Shown here: positions 21,905-30,604 of the stretch, piece after piece
Layout of the letters: the number at the start of each line of letters is the position of its first letter
Numbering within the stretch: position 1 is the stretch's first letter
Origin: Microbacterium sp. oral taxon 186 str. F0373
GTDB taxonomy: Bacteria; Actinomycetota; Actinomycetes; Actinomycetales; Microbacteriaceae
NCBI RefSeq assembly: GCF_000411455.1
Contig: NZ_KE150458.1
Location: 756,876 to 820,875, forward strand
Reading direction: 5' to 3'
DNA: 64,000 bases
The notes under the pieces: model-generated
What the model saw: only the letters and a program-made list of their open reading frames with translations
Databases searched by the model: none
Told to the model about the DNA's origin: nothing
Made by a program: the position numbers and the translations under genes

Positions 21905-21986
21905 CACGAACTCCGCAGAAGCCGCTGTACTCCGCATCCGAGAGGCCGTGCGGATGCGGAGAGCGTGCGAATCTGCGGAGTTCGTG
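21905..21986. repeat. 82-bp doubly nested palindrome between rpe and hisE
   Basis: Outer arms CACGAACTCCGCAGA (21905-21919) and TCTGCGGAGTTCGTG (21972-21986) are perfect inverted repeats of 15 bp. Inside, CTCCGCATCCG (21930-21940) and CGGATGCGGAG (21951-21961) form an 11-bp perfect hairpin with a 10-nt loop. CTCCGCA occurs in both arms. Likely a REP/MITE-like element also serving as a bidirectional terminator. Confidence 0.8.
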
Positions 21987-22022
21987 TCACGGCCCGCGGC
22001 GCTCACGCGCGGCGCGGACCGG

Positions 22023-22028
22023 TAGCCT
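22023..22028 (+). promoter_or_regulatory. -10 element TAGCCT, leaderless start of hisE
   Basis: TAGCCT lies six bases before the hisE GTG (22035); transcription should begin at the start codon. Confidence 0.5.
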
Positions 22029-22034
22029 GTCAGG

Positions 22035-22298
22035 GTGAAGACGTTCGACGCCCTGTTCGCGGAGCTGACGACGACCGCCGAGACCCGTCCCGAGGGCTCC
22101 GGCACGGTCGCGCAGCTCGATCGCGGCGTGCACGCCATCGGGAAGAAGATCGTCGAAGAAGCCGCCGAAGTCTGGATGGCCGCGGAGTACCAGTCCGACG
22201 ACGAGACCGCCGAAGAGATCTCGCAGCTGCTGTACCACCTGCAGGTGCTGATGCTCGCCAAGGGCCTCACACTGCAGGACGTCTACCGACATCTCTGA
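22035..22298 (+). CDS. hisE: phosphoribosyl-ATP pyrophosphatase
   Basis: Second step of histidine synthesis, hydrolysing PR-ATP to PR-AMP. 87 aa, standard for a stand-alone HisE. The MazG-like metal motif [12 protein letters not shown] (about residues 37-48) followed by [14 protein letters not shown] is complete. GTG start. First gene of a his cluster with hisG 46 nt downstream. Confidence 0.93.
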   Translation: MKTFDALFAELTTTAETRPEGSGTVAQLDRGVHAIGKKIVEEAAEVWMAAEYQSDDETAEEISQLLYHLQVLMLAKGLTLQDVYRHL

Positions 22299-22344
22299 GC
22301 GCGCTCCCGCCCCCGCTCGTCCCGACACCGAAAGCCCTTCACCC

Positions 22345-23187
22345 ATGCTGCGCATCGCCGTGCCGAACAAGGGGTCGCTCGCCGACACCGCCGCCGAGAT
22401 GCTCGCGGAAGCCGGATACATCGGCCGCCGCGACCCCAAGGACCTCCACGTCATCGACCCCGTCAACGAGGTCGAGTTCTTCTACCTGCGCCCGAAGGAC
22501 ATCGCGACCTACGTCGGCTCCGGCGCGCTCGACGTCGGCATCACCGGCCGCGACCTCCTCCTCGACGCCCGGATGCCGGGTGCCCGCGAGATCGAGCAGC
22601 TCGGCTTCGGCGGCTCGACGTTCCGTTTCGCCGGTCCTCCCGGACGCTTCGCGCACGTGACCGACCTCGAGGGTCTGCGCGTGGCGACGGCCTACCCGGG
22701 CCTGGTCGACGGCTTCCTCGACGAGCAGGGCGTCGCGGTCGACCTGGTGCCGCTGGACGGCGCGGTCGAGTCCGCCGTGCAGCTCGGCGTCGCCGACGCC
22801 GTCGCCGACGTGGTCTCGACGGGCACGACCCTCCGCCAGGCCGGGCTGGAGATCTTCGGCCCCGTCCTGCTCGAATCGGAGGCCGTGCTGATCGGAGCTC
22901 CGACCGAGGCCGACGGCACGGAGACGCTCCTGCGGCGCCTGCGGGGCGTCATGGTGGCCCGCCGCTACGTGCTCATCGACTACGACCTGCCGGCAGCGCT
23001 CGTCGACGACGCCGTCGCCATCGCCCCCGGCATCGAATCGCCCACGATCTCGCCGCTGCGCGACCCCGAGTGGGTCGCCGTGCGGGTCATGAGCCCCCGC
23101 AAGACGGTCAACCAGGTCATGGACGCGCTCTACGCGATCGGCGCACGCGCGATCCTCGTGACGCCGATCCACAACGCGAGGCTTTGA
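22345..23187 (+). CDS. hisG: ATP phosphoribosyltransferase (long form)
   Basis: Committed, histidine-inhibited first step of histidine synthesis. 280 aa, so it includes the C-terminal ACT-like regulatory domain ([20 protein letters not shown]) and does not need HisZ. N-terminal [11 protein letters not shown] and the PRPP-binding segment [15 protein letters not shown] are present. hisF begins 1 nt after its stop. Confidence 0.94.
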   Translation: MLRIAVPNKGSLADTAAEMLAEAGYIGRRDPKDLHVIDPVNEVEFFYLRPKDIATYVGSGALDVGITGRDLLLDARMPGAREIEQLGFGGSTFRFAGPPGRFAHVTDLEGLRVATAYPGLVDGFLDEQGVAVDLVPLDGAVESAVQLGVADAVADVVSTGTTLRQAGLEIFGPVLLESEAVLIGAPTEADGTETLLRRLRGVMVARRYVLIDYDLPAALVDDAVAIAPGIESPTISPLRDPEWVAVRVMSPRKTVNQVMDALYAIGARAILVTPIHNARL

Positions 23188-23188
23188 C

Positions 23189-23953
23189 GTGTCTCTGGCA
23201 CGACGCATCATCCCCTGCCTCGATGTGGCCGCTGGCCGCGTCGTCAAGGGGGTGAACTTCGAGAACCTCCGCGACATGGGTGATCCCGTCGAACTCGCCG
23301 CCCTCTATTTCGCTCAGGGCGCCGACGAGCTGACCTTCCTCGACGTGACCGCCACGGTGGACGACCGCTCGACGACCTACGACGTCGTGCGCCGCACCGC
23401 CGAGGAGGTCTTCATCCCGCTGACCGTCGGCGGGGGAGTGCGCAGTGCCGACGACGTCGCTCGACTGCTCGCCGTGGGCGCCGACAAGGTCGGCGTCAAC
23501 TCTGCGGCCATCGCCCGTCCCGATCTGGTGGGCGAGATCGCCGACCGGTTCGGTGCGCAGGTGCTCGTGCTCTCGCTCGATGTGAAGCGCGCGCCCGGAA
23601 CACGCTCCGGCTTCGTCGTCACCACCCACGGCGGCCGCACCGCGACGAACCTCGACGCCCTTGACTGGGCACGCGAGGCCATCGATCGTGGCGCCGGCGA
23701 GCTGCTCGTCAACTCGATCGACGCCGACGGCACCAAGGACGGCTTCGACCTCGAACTCGTCGGCCTCATGCGCGAGCTGTCGCCGGTCCCCGTCATCGCC
23801 TCCGGCGGTGCCGGCAGCGTCGACCATTTCGCCCCGGCCGTGCACGCCGGAGCCGACGCCGTACTCGCGGCATCCGTCTTCCACTCCGGGCAGCTGACGA
23901 TCGGCGACGTCAAGGACGCGCTCAGCGCCGACGGCATCGAGGTGCGCCGATGA
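23189..23953 (+). CDS. hisF: imidazole glycerol phosphate synthase, cyclase subunit
   Basis: TIM-barrel subunit that forms IGP and AICAR from PRFAR using ammonia from HisH. 254 aa; catalytic Asp12 in [15 protein letters not shown] and the second Asp in [11 protein letters not shown]; phosphate sites VGGGVR and ASGGAG are intact. GTG start. hisH, hisA, hisB, hisC and hisD are not in this window. Overlaps hisI by ATGA. Confidence 0.95.
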   Translation: MSLARRIIPCLDVAAGRVVKGVNFENLRDMGDPVELAALYFAQGADELTFLDVTATVDDRSTTYDVVRRTAEEVFIPLTVGGGVRSADDVARLLAVGADKVGVNSAAIARPDLVGEIADRFGAQVLVLSLDVKRAPGTRSGFVVTTHGGRTATNLDALDWAREAIDRGAGELLVNSIDADGTKDGFDLELVGLMRELSPVPVIASGGAGSVDHFAPAVHAGADAVLAASVFHSGQLTIGDVKDALSADGIEVRR

Positions 23954-24333
23954 CCGTCGTCGACGACCCGCGGATCGGTCGCGTGGCGTTCAACGCCGAC
24001 GGTCTGGTGCCCGCGATCATCCAGCAGCACGACACCGGCGAGGTGCTGATGCTCGGCTGGATGGATGCCGAGGCTCTCCGCCGCACGCTCACGGAGGGGC
24101 GCGTGACGTTCTGGTCGCGCTCCCGTCAGGAGTACTGGCGCAAGGGCGACACCTCCGGACACGCGCAGTACGTGCGCGGCGCCCGGCTGGATTGCGACGG
24201 CGACACTCTGCTGATCGCCGTCGAGCAGATCGGCGCAGCCTGCCACACGGGCGATCACACGTGCTTCGACGCCGACGATCTCTCGCCCCTCGTCTCGTTC
24301 GCACCCCTCGATTCCGACGGCGACGCGTCGTGA
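23950..24333 (+). CDS. hisI: phosphoribosyl-AMP cyclohydrolase
   Basis: Third step of histidine synthesis. 127 aa single-domain HisI. Core [18 protein letters not shown] and zinc Cys in the segment [11 protein letters not shown] and [11 protein letters not shown] are present. ATGA overlap with hisF and GTGA overlap with the next gene; trpE, which commonly follows hisI closely in actinobacteria, is absent. Confidence 0.94.
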   Translation: MTVVDDPRIGRVAFNADGLVPAIIQQHDTGEVLMLGWMDAEALRRTLTEGRVTFWSRSRQEYWRKGDTSGHAQYVRGARLDCDGDTLLIAVEQIGAACHTGDHTCFDADDLSPLVSFAPLDSDGDAS

Positions 24334-24944
24334 CCGCACGTGCACGCAGCTACGCCGTTCTGGCGATCATCGCCGGGGGCGCCCTCGCGATCATCTCCTC
24401 GACGCAGACGTGGCTGGACGTCGCGCTGGATGCCGGCGCGACGGCGTCGCTGACGGTGGCCGGTGCCAAGGCGTTCACGCTGCTGGCACCTCTCAGCCTC
24501 GCCGCACTCGCCCTCGGGCTCGCGCTGACCGTCGTCGGACGCGTGCTCCGCTACGCCTTCGGCGCGGTCGCCGTGGTCATCGGCGGCACCCTGCTCGTCG
24601 GTGCGGCGCGCATCGTGATCGAGCACCCGGTGGATGCCGTCGCCGCGGCCGTGACGACGGCGACGGGGCTGTCGGGCACCGAGGCGATCGCCGGGCTCGT
24701 GGCCGCGATCACGGCGACCCCGTGGCCCTGGCTCACCGTCGTCGCGGGTGCGCTGATCGGCGCCGGCGGCATCCTGACCCTCGCGACGTCGCACCGGTGG
24801 CGCGGGAGCGGACGCCGATACCGCACCGACGCCGCGAGCGCGTCGGCGACGCCAGCGGCATCCGGCGCCGCCGCATCGCGCCCGCACGACGCGATCGACT
24901 CCTGGGACGACCTGTCGCACGGCGACGATCCCACCGCCCGCTAG
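24330..24944 (+). CDS. tryptophan-operon-associated membrane protein (TIGR02234 type)
   Basis: 204 aa with four predicted membrane helices (about residues 8-26, 46-66, 72-94 and 128-150) and a cytosolic tail ending [12 protein letters not shown], the signature ending of this actinobacterial family found beside trp genes. Function unknown. GTG start at 24330 selected from the overlap with hisI. Its stop codon TAG lies in the -10 element of the next gene. Confidence 0.85.
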   Translation: MTARARSYAVLAIIAGGALAIISSTQTWLDVALDAGATASLTVAGAKAFTLLAPLSLAALALGLALTVVGRVLRYAFGAVAVVIGGTLLVGAARIVIEHPVDAVAAAVTTATGLSGTEAIAGLVAAITATPWPWLTVVAGALIGAGGILTLATSHRWRGSGRRYRTDAASASATPAASGAAASRPHDAIDSWDDLSHGDDPTAR

Positions 24945-24947
24945 ACT
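24942..24947 (+). promoter_or_regulatory. -10 element TAGACT ahead of the HGxxPAAW-trpCBA genes
   Basis: TAGACT overlaps the stop codon of the upstream membrane protein and would start a transcript about 28 nt before the ATG at 24982, leaving the GAGGAG ribosome site in the leader. This suggests an internal promoter for trpCBA. Confidence 0.45.
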
Positions 24948-24981
24948 GGCCCTGAACGCCCGAATGACACCGAGGAGCAGC

Positions 24982-25212
24982 ATGAGCAACAGCATCGACG
25001 ACCCCGGCCACGGACACTCGCCCGCCGCCTGGACGGCTGTGGTCATCATGCTGCTCGCCGTCACTCTCGGCACGGTCTTCTACTGGTTCGACATGCCGGC
25101 GCTCGTCTGGGCCTCGGCAGGTCTGCTCGTCGTGGGCGCCCTCGTCGGCTGGGCCATGGCGAAGGCGGGCTACGGCGCCAAGGGTCCGAAGTACGCCCCG
25201 AAGCAGCACTGA
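24982..25212 (+). CDS. HGxxPAAW family small membrane protein
   Basis: 76 aa; N-terminal signature HGHSPAAWTAV, two membrane helices (about 16-36 and 41-61) and a Lys-rich cytosolic tail. A conserved actinobacterial family normally lying between the trp membrane protein and trpC; function unknown. ATG 24982 chosen because GAGGAG is 5-10 nt upstream; an in-frame ATG at 24964 lacks such a site. trpC follows after 1 nt. Confidence 0.85.
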   Translation: MSNSIDDPGHGHSPAAWTAVVIMLLAVTLGTVFYWFDMPALVWASAGLLVVGALVGWAMAKAGYGAKGPKYAPKQH

Positions 25213-25213
25213 C

Positions 25214-25990
25214 ATGCTCGATGGCCTGACGGCCGGCGCGGTGGAAGATGCCCGGTCGCGGGAGCAGACGCGTCCTCTCCGTGACGTCGAGCGCGCCGCG
25301 CTCGCGCAGACTCCGGCGCTCGACGCCCTCGCCGTGCTCGCGCCCGCCGAACGCGTGAAGATCATCGCCGAGGTGAAGCGCGCCAGCCCCTCGCGCGGCG
25401 ACCTCGCCGCGATCCCCGACCCTGCGCTGCAGGCGTCGCGCTACGAAGAGGGCGGCGCGTCCGCGATCTCGGTGCTCACCGAGCAGCGCAAGTTCAAGGG
25501 TTCCCTCGCCGACCTCGAGGCGGTCAAGGAACGTGTGTCGTTGCCGGTCCTGCGTAAGGACTTCATCGCCACCGCGTACCAGGTGCTGGAGGCGCGCGCC
25601 TCGGGGGCCGACCTGGTGCTCCTGATCGTCGCGGCGCTCGAGCAGCCGCTCCTGCGAGAGCTGCACGAGCTGGTCTTGCAGCTCGGCATGACCCCCCTCG
25701 TCGAGACGCACTCGCGAGAGGAGCTCGACCGCGCCGGCGACCTCGGAGCGAAGCTCATCGGCGTCAACGCCCGCAACCTCTCCACGTTCGAGCTGGACCG
25801 CGACCTCTTCGGCTCGCTCGCGGAGCATTTCCCCGCCGACGCGATCAAGATCGCCGAGTCGGCGGTGCTCGCGCCGGCCGACGTCGCGCACTACCGCGCC
25901 GACGGCGCTGACGTCGTCCTGGTGGGCGAGGCACTCGTCACCAACGACCCCGTGACCACTCTGCACGCCTTCCTGGAGGCCGGATCATGA
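25214..25990 (+). CDS. trpC: indole-3-glycerol phosphate synthase
   Basis: Fourth step of tryptophan synthesis. 258 aa single-function TIM barrel; catalytic Lys in [13 protein letters not shown], Lys in VLRKDF, and Glu in KIAESAV are in place, and GVNARNL is conserved. No fused trpF. Overlaps trpB by ATGA. Confidence 0.94.
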   Translation: MLDGLTAGAVEDARSREQTRPLRDVERAALAQTPALDALAVLAPAERVKIIAEVKRASPSRGDLAAIPDPALQASRYEEGGASAISVLTEQRKFKGSLADLEAVKERVSLPVLRKDFIATAYQVLEARASGADLVLLIVAALEQPLLRELHELVLQLGMTPLVETHSREELDRAGDLGAKLIGVNARNLSTFELDRDLFGSLAEHFPADAIKIAESAVLAPADVAHYRADGADVVLVGEALVTNDPVTTLHAFLEAGS

Positions 25991-27195
25991 GCCTGCGCGA
26001 CCAGCACGGACCCTTCTTCGGAGACTTCGGCGGGCGCTACATGCCCGAGTCGCTCATCGCGGCCATCGACGAGCTGACCGCGGAGTACGAGGCGGCCAAG
26101 GCCGATCCGGCGTTCGCGGCCGAGTTCGAGAGCCTCCTGCACTCCTACGCCGGCCGACCCTCGGCTCTCACCGAGGTGCCGCGCTTCGCCGAGCACGCGG
26201 GGGGCGCGCGCATCTTCCTGAAGCGCGAAGACCTCAACCACACCGGCTCGCACAAGATCAACAACGTCATCGGTCAGGCGCTGCTGACCAAGCGACTCGG
26301 CAAGAAGCGCGTCATCGCCGAGACCGGTGCCGGCCAGCACGGCGTCGCGACCGCGACCGCAGCGGCTCTGTTCGGTTTCGACTGCACCGTCTACATGGGC
26401 GAGGTCGACACCGAGCGCCAGGCGCTGAATGTCGCGCGTATGAGGCTGCTCGGCGCCGAGGTCATCCCGGTGAAGACCGGATCGCGCACCCTGAAGGACG
26501 CGATCAACGAGGCGTACCGCGACTGGGTCGCTTCCGTCGAGACGACGAACTACATCTTCGGGACGGCCGCCGGTCCGCACCCCTTCCCGGCGATGGTCCG
26601 CGACTTCCAGAAGATCATCTCCGAAGAGGCCCGCGCACAGCTGCTCGCCGAGACCGGACGCCTGCCCGATGCGGTCGTCGCCTGCGTCGGCGGCGGCTCC
26701 AACGCGATCGGTATGTTCGATGCGTTCCTCGATGACGACGGCGTCAAGCTCTACGGCGTCGAGGCTGCCGGCGACGGCGTCGACACGCCCAAGCACGCGG
26801 CATCCATCGAGCGCGGCCGCCCCGGCATCCTCCACGGGGCGAAGACATTCGTCCTGCAGGACGAGGACGGCCAGACGGTCGAGTCGCACTCGATCTCCGC
26901 CGGACTCGACTACCCGGGTGTCGGCCCCGAGCACGCCTGGCTGGCCGACATCGGCCGCGCCCAGTACATCCCCGCGACGGATGCCGAAGCCATGGACGCG
27001 CTGCGCCTGCTGTCGCAGACAGAGGGCATCATTCCCGCCATCGAGTCCGCGCATGCACTGGCCGGGGCGTTGCGCCTGGGCCGCGAGCTCGGACCCGACG
27101 CCCTCATCGCCGTCAGCCTTTCGGGACGCGGCGACAAAGACATGGACACCGCCGCGCGCTGGTTCGGTCTCTACGACAAGGGGGCCACGGCGTGA
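25987..27195 (+). CDS. trpB: tryptophan synthase beta chain
   Basis: PLP enzyme joining indole and serine. 402 aa; PLP Lys90 in HTGSHKINN and the phosphate-binding loop [12 protein letters not shown] are intact. Typical TrpB1 start [14 protein letters not shown]. Coupled to trpA by a GTGA overlap. Confidence 0.96.
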   Translation: MSLRDQHGPFFGDFGGRYMPESLIAAIDELTAEYEAAKADPAFAAEFESLLHSYAGRPSALTEVPRFAEHAGGARIFLKREDLNHTGSHKINNVIGQALLTKRLGKKRVIAETGAGQHGVATATAAALFGFDCTVYMGEVDTERQALNVARMRLLGAEVIPVKTGSRTLKDAINEAYRDWVASVETTNYIFGTAAGPHPFPAMVRDFQKIISEEARAQLLAETGRLPDAVVACVGGGSNAIGMFDAFLDDDGVKLYGVEAAGDGVDTPKHAASIERGRPGILHGAKTFVLQDEDGQTVESHSISAGLDYPGVGPEHAWLADIGRAQYIPATDAEAMDALRLLSQTEGIIPAIESAHALAGALRLGRELGPDALIAVSLSGRGDKDMDTAARWFGLYDKGATA

Positions 27196-27977
27196 CCTCT
27201 CGCGTGGCCGCCGCCATCGATGCGGCGAAGGCGGACGGACGCGGCGCGTTCGTCGGCTATCTGCCGCTCGGCTACCCCGATCTGCAGACGAGCATCGATG
27301 CCGCCGTCGCGCTGGCGGAAAACGGCGCCGACGTCCTCGAGCTGGGCCCGCCCTACTCCGACCCGGTCATGGACGGGCTCGTCATCCAGGAGGCGACCCA
27401 GGCCGCACTCGCGGCAGGTTTCCGCCTGCGCGACACCTTCATCGCCGTGCGGGCGATCGCCGATCGGGTGGATGTCCCCATCCTCGTCATGACGTACTGG
27501 AACCCGGTCCTGCAGTACGGCGTCGACCGCTTCGCCGACGATCTGGTCGCCGCCGGGGGCGCCGGTCTCATCACCCCGGACATCACTCCCGACGCCGCCC
27601 CCGACTGGATCGCCGCCTCCGAGCGCACCGGACTCGACCGCGTCTTCCTGGCCGCTCCGACCTCGACCGATGAGCGACTGCGAATGATCGCCGAAGCCTC
27701 CACGGGCTTCGTCTACACGGTGTCGACGATGGGCATCACGGGCGAACGAGCCGAGCTGGATGCCGCCGCCCGCACGCTCGTCGGGCGCCTGCGCGGATTC
27801 GGTGTGGAGCACGCGTGTGTCGGGATCGGCATCTCTACGCCGGACCAGGTGGCCGGCGTGCTGGAGTACGCCGACGGCGCGATCGTCGGGACGGCGCTCG
27901 TGCGAGCGCTGCGTGACGGCGGGGTCGAGGCGCTCGCTGCGGAGACCCGCGCGCTGACGGCCGGCGCCGGGCGCTGA
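27192..27977 (+). CDS. trpA: tryptophan synthase alpha chain
   Basis: Cleaves indole-3-glycerol phosphate and channels indole to TrpB. 261 aa; catalytic Glu and Asp in [17 protein letters not shown] (about residues 43-59), phosphate loop [13 protein letters not shown] start. lgt usually follows closely in actinobacteria; here an IS110-type element begins within a few bases of the trpA stop. Confidence 0.95.
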   Translation: MTSRVAAAIDAAKADGRGAFVGYLPLGYPDLQTSIDAAVALAENGADVLELGPPYSDPVMDGLVIQEATQAALAAGFRLRDTFIAVRAIADRVDVPILVMTYWNPVLQYGVDRFADDLVAAGGAGLITPDITPDAAPDWIAASERTGLDRVFLAAPTSTDERLRMIAEASTGFVYTVSTMGITGERAELDAAARTLVGRLRGFGVEHACVGIGISTPDQVAGVLEYADGAIVGTALVRALRDGGVEALAAETRALTAGAGR

Positions 27978-28014
27978 CGCCCCGTTACTTTCTTTGTGGC
28001 CCGGATGGAGGGAT

Positions 28015-28175
28015 CCTGAGGGTTGACGGCCTGCCGGGCTCGGCATGATTGCTGCCCCCTGTCGAAGTCATGATCTGGGGGGTGTTGTCACCGGGCCTGG
28101 TTGGCGGTGTGTGATCGCTGATAGGGGCTGGACCCGAGCTGCTGCTCGAGGCCGTTCGTAACGTGGATGCCGAGA
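28015..28175 (+). ncRNA. candidate IS110 bridge RNA
   Basis: The left-end non-coding region contains, in order: GGGGGGTG (28077-28084), exactly complementary to CACCCCCC at the right target junction (29457-29464); ATAGGGGC (28121-28128), identical to the right end plus core of the element (29450-29457); a hairpin CGAGC/GCTCG (28135-28139/28144-28148); and GTAACG (28158-28163), complementary to CGTTAC at the left end (27983-27988). Two guide strands flanking a hairpin is the known donor-loop layout. The left target guide is not clear: TGACG at 28024-28028 matches the left flank only in part. Boundaries of the RNA are guesses. Confidence 0.45.
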
Positions 28176-28223
28176 CGCGCCGCCTGCGGTTGCCGTCGTT
28201 TGCGAAACCGGATGGAGGACGAG

Positions 28224-29441
28224 GTGGTCACAAGCATCGGCAGGTACGACGAGGTCGACGTGTTCGTCGGGCTCGACGTCGGCAAAGGCGAACATCACGC
28301 GGTCGCTCTGGATCGGGCGGGCCAGCGGCTCTACGACCGGCCGCTCCCGAATGACGAGCGCAGGCTCAAGGCGGTGCTCGACCAGCTCGCCGCGCACGGC
28401 ACCGTGCTGCTGGTCGTCGACCAGCCCGCGACGGTCGGCGCGCTTCCCGTCGCGCTCGCGCAGGCCAACGGCGTACTCGTGGGCTACCTGCCCGGTCTGG
28501 CGATGCGACGCATCGCTGACCTGCATCCGGGCGAGGCGAAAACCGACGCCCGTGACGCGTTCATCATCGCGGAGACCGCGCGGACGATGCCGCACACGCT
28601 GCGGTCGATCCAAGTGACCGACGAGCAGGTCGCCGAGCTCTCCATGCTCTGCGGGTTCGATGACGACCTCGCAAGTCAGATCACTCAAGTCTCGAACCGG
28701 ATCAGAGGCCTGCTGACGCAGATCCACCCCGCTCTGGAACGCGTGCTCGGCCCGCGACTGGACCACCCCGCGATCCTCGACTTGCTGGCGCACTACCCGT
28801 CTCCGGCCGCGATGCGCACCGCTGGCGAGAAGCGACTCGGGAACCGGCTGCTCAAGAACGCGCCCCGCAAAGGCCGCGTCTGGGCGGCTGAGATCCTCAC
28901 GGCTCTCGGCGAGCAGACGGTCGTGGTCACGGGCACCGGTGCTGCCGCGCTCGTGCTCCCCCGCCTGGCAGAGCAGCTCGCGGCGCTGCGTCGGCAGCGT
29001 GACGAGATCGCCATCGAGGTTGAGAAGCTCGTCGATCAGCACCCTCTTCAGCCGGTCCTGACGAGCATGCCCGGAGTCGGCGTCAGGACCGCAGCCCGAC
29101 TCCTCACCGAGGTCACCACGAAGAGCTTCCCAACCGCCGGGCACCTAGCCGCCTACGCCGGCCTCGCACCCGTCACCCGCCGATCCGGATCCTCGATCCG
29201 CGGCGAGCACCCCTCCCGGCGCGGAAACAAGATCCTGAAACGAACGATGTTCCTCTCCGCATTCGCCGCGCTCCGCGACCCCGAATCCCGCGCCTACTAC
29301 GACCGCAAGATCGCACAGGGCAAACGACACAACCAAGCGCTCATCGCCCTCGCAAGGCGCCGCTGCGACGTCCTCTACGCCATGCTCCGCGACGGCACCC
29401 TCTACCAGCCGCACGTCACCGAATCCGCCCTTGCCGCTTGA
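28224..29441 (+). CDS. IS110-family DEDD transposase
   Basis: About 405 aa. N-terminal RuvC-like domain begins VFVGLDVGKGEHH with the first catalytic Asp; a later acidic motif is in KTDARDAFIIAE. A coiled helical stretch (about residues 230-275) leads to the C-terminal Transposase_20 domain, SMPGVGVRTAARLL and AGLAPVTRRSGSSIRG, which carries the conserved Ser. Full length and apparently intact. GTG 28224 is favoured by GGAGG at 28214-28218; ATG 28212 or 28167 in the same frame are alternatives. Confidence 0.85.
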   Translation: MVTSIGRYDEVDVFVGLDVGKGEHHAVALDRAGQRLYDRPLPNDERRLKAVLDQLAAHGTVLLVVDQPATVGALPVALAQANGVLVGYLPGLAMRRIADLHPGEAKTDARDAFIIAETARTMPHTLRSIQVTDEQVAELSMLCGFDDDLASQITQVSNRIRGLLTQIHPALERVLGPRLDHPAILDLLAHYPSPAAMRTAGEKRLGNRLLKNAPRKGRVWAAEILTALGEQTVVVTGTGAAALVLPRLAEQLAALRRQRDEIAIEVEKLVDQHPLQPVLTSMPGVGVRTAARLLTEVTTKSFPTAGHLAAYAGLAPVTRRSGSSIRGEHPSRRGNKILKRTMFLSAFAALRDPESRAYYDRKIAQGKRHNQALIALARRRCDVLYAMLRDGTLYQPHVTESALAA

Positions 29442-29458
29442 CAAACGACATAGGGGCA

Positions 29459-29471
29459 CCCCCCCCCCCCC
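29459..29471. repeat. C13 homopolymer at the right IS junction
   Basis: Thirteen consecutive C residues lie immediately outside the element. The run is likely to be variable in length in the population and is also a place where sequencing may err. Confidence 0.9.
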
Positions 29472-29500
29472 GGCGACACGTGCCGATACCGCCAGCGAAG

Positions 29501-29506
29501 TAGACT
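29501..29506 (+). promoter_or_regulatory. -10 element TAGACT, leaderless start of lgt
   Basis: TAGACT stands seven bases before the lgt GTG (29514). It lies outside the IS, so lgt probably keeps its own promoter although it was cut off from the trp operon. Confidence 0.5.
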
Positions 29507-29513
29507 GCCCCTC

Positions 29514-30494
29514 GTGCTTTCCTCCGCCTCCGTCGTCGCCAGCATCCCGAGTCCGCCGATCAGTTCCTTCCAGATCGGCCCGCTGACGATCCACTTCTAC
29601 GCCCTGTGCATCCTCACGGGTATCGTCGTCGCGGCCTTCATGACCAACCACCGCCTCACCAAGCGCGGCGCGGAGTCGTGGGTCGTCATCGACATCTGCC
29701 TGCTCGCCGTGCCCCTGGCGATCATCGGCGCGCGAGCCTTCCACGTCGTGACGCACTGGGGCTTCTACTTCGAGCAAGGGCGCGAGTGGTGGAACCCGTT
29801 CGTCCGCGACGCGATCTGGAACGTGTGGGACGGCGGGATCGCGATCTTCGGCGCGCTCATCGGAGGCGCCATCGGCGCCTGGCTCGGCTGCAAGTGGACC
29901 GGCATCCGGTTCTGGACCTTCGCCGATGCTCTCGCTCCGGGCCTGCTGCTCGCTCAAGCGCTCGGTCGGTTCGGCAACTGGTTCAACCAGGAACTGTACG
30001 GGCTTCCCACCGACCTGCCCTGGGGTCTGCAGATCGACTACCCCAACCCGGCCTGGCCGGTCGGCCTGCCCGTCGGCACGCTGTTCCACCCGACCTTCCT
30101 CTACGAGGTCATCTGGAACACGATGGGCGTGATCGTCCTGCTGTGGGCCGGTCACCGCTTCCGACTGCAATGGGGGCGCCTGTTCGCGCTCTACCTCGTC
30201 TGGTACAGCGCCGGGCGCATCGTGTGGGAGAGCATCCGCATCGACCCGAGCGAGGTGTTCTTCGGACTGCGCACCAACGTCTGGGCGGCGATCTTCGGCG
30301 TGCTCGTCGGAATCGTCATCTTCGCGGTGCAGACCCGCCGCCACCCGGGCTTCGAGCCGTCGCCGTACATGCGCGGCCGTGAGCGGAGCGGGGCTGTACA
30401 ATCGCAGAACACCGATGAATTCGTGGACGTCAGCGCACCCCCGACAGCCGAATCCATCGCGGACGCAGCCACAAGCACTGTCACGTCGAAGTAG
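29514..30494 (+). CDS. lgt: prolipoprotein diacylglyceryl transferase
   Basis: Membrane enzyme that transfers diacylglycerol to the lipobox Cys of prolipoproteins. 326 aa with about seven membrane helices; signature GRFGNWFNQELYG (about residues 153-165) and essential His in IHFYAL are present. A hydrophilic tail of about 45 residues follows the last helix. GTG start. Separated from trpA by the IS. Confidence 0.94.
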   Translation: MLSSASVVASIPSPPISSFQIGPLTIHFYALCILTGIVVAAFMTNHRLTKRGAESWVVIDICLLAVPLAIIGARAFHVVTHWGFYFEQGREWWNPFVRDAIWNVWDGGIAIFGALIGGAIGAWLGCKWTGIRFWTFADALAPGLLLAQALGRFGNWFNQELYGLPTDLPWGLQIDYPNPAWPVGLPVGTLFHPTFLYEVIWNTMGVIVLLWAGHRFRLQWGRLFALYLVWYSAGRIVWESIRIDPSEVFFGLRTNVWAAIFGVLVGIVIFAVQTRRHPGFEPSPYMRGRERSGAVQSQNTDEFVDVSAPPTAESIADAATSTVTSK

Positions 30495-30527
30495 CACCGC
30501 GCCGATGCGCATGATGCTTCGACTTCT

Positions 30528-30553
30528 CCTCCGCTGAACACACCTCCGCTGAA
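30528..30553 (+). repeat. 11-bp direct repeat upstream of gltB
   Basis: CCTCCGCTGAA occurs at 30528-30538 and again at 30543-30553, a 15-bp period, in the leader of gltB. A tandem operator or a small duplication; nothing more can be said. Confidence 0.5.
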
Positions 30554-30604
30554 TGCCCAGGGCCGACGTCGTCCCCGATCAGTTTGACCATGAGGACGGT
30601 TGCC

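Larger units (their letters stand above)
27981..29455 (+). mobile_element. IS110-family insertion between trpA and lgt
   Basis: About 1.48 kb: a long non-coding left end, one DEDD transposase gene and a short right end, the IS110 (not IS1111) layout. IS110 elements lack terminal inverted repeats and target duplications but keep a core dinucleotide at both ends. GC at 27979-27980 and GC at 29456-29457 fit, giving the quoted ends; an alternative CC core would move them by 2-3 bases. TTGACA at 29438-29443, overlapping the transposase stop, would face the left end (TTACTT at 27985) across an 18-bp spacer in the excised circle, as expected for a junction promoter. The target is the trpA-lgt gap, so no gene is broken. 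Confidence 0.7.

Noticed and set aside
24330..25213. trp leader peptide or attenuator before trpC
   Set aside because: No short frame with clustered Trp codons and no competing hairpins seen.
27978..28211. Small protein genes in the IS left end
   Set aside because: No frame with a credible start, ribosome site and codon bias; the region fits non-coding RNA better.
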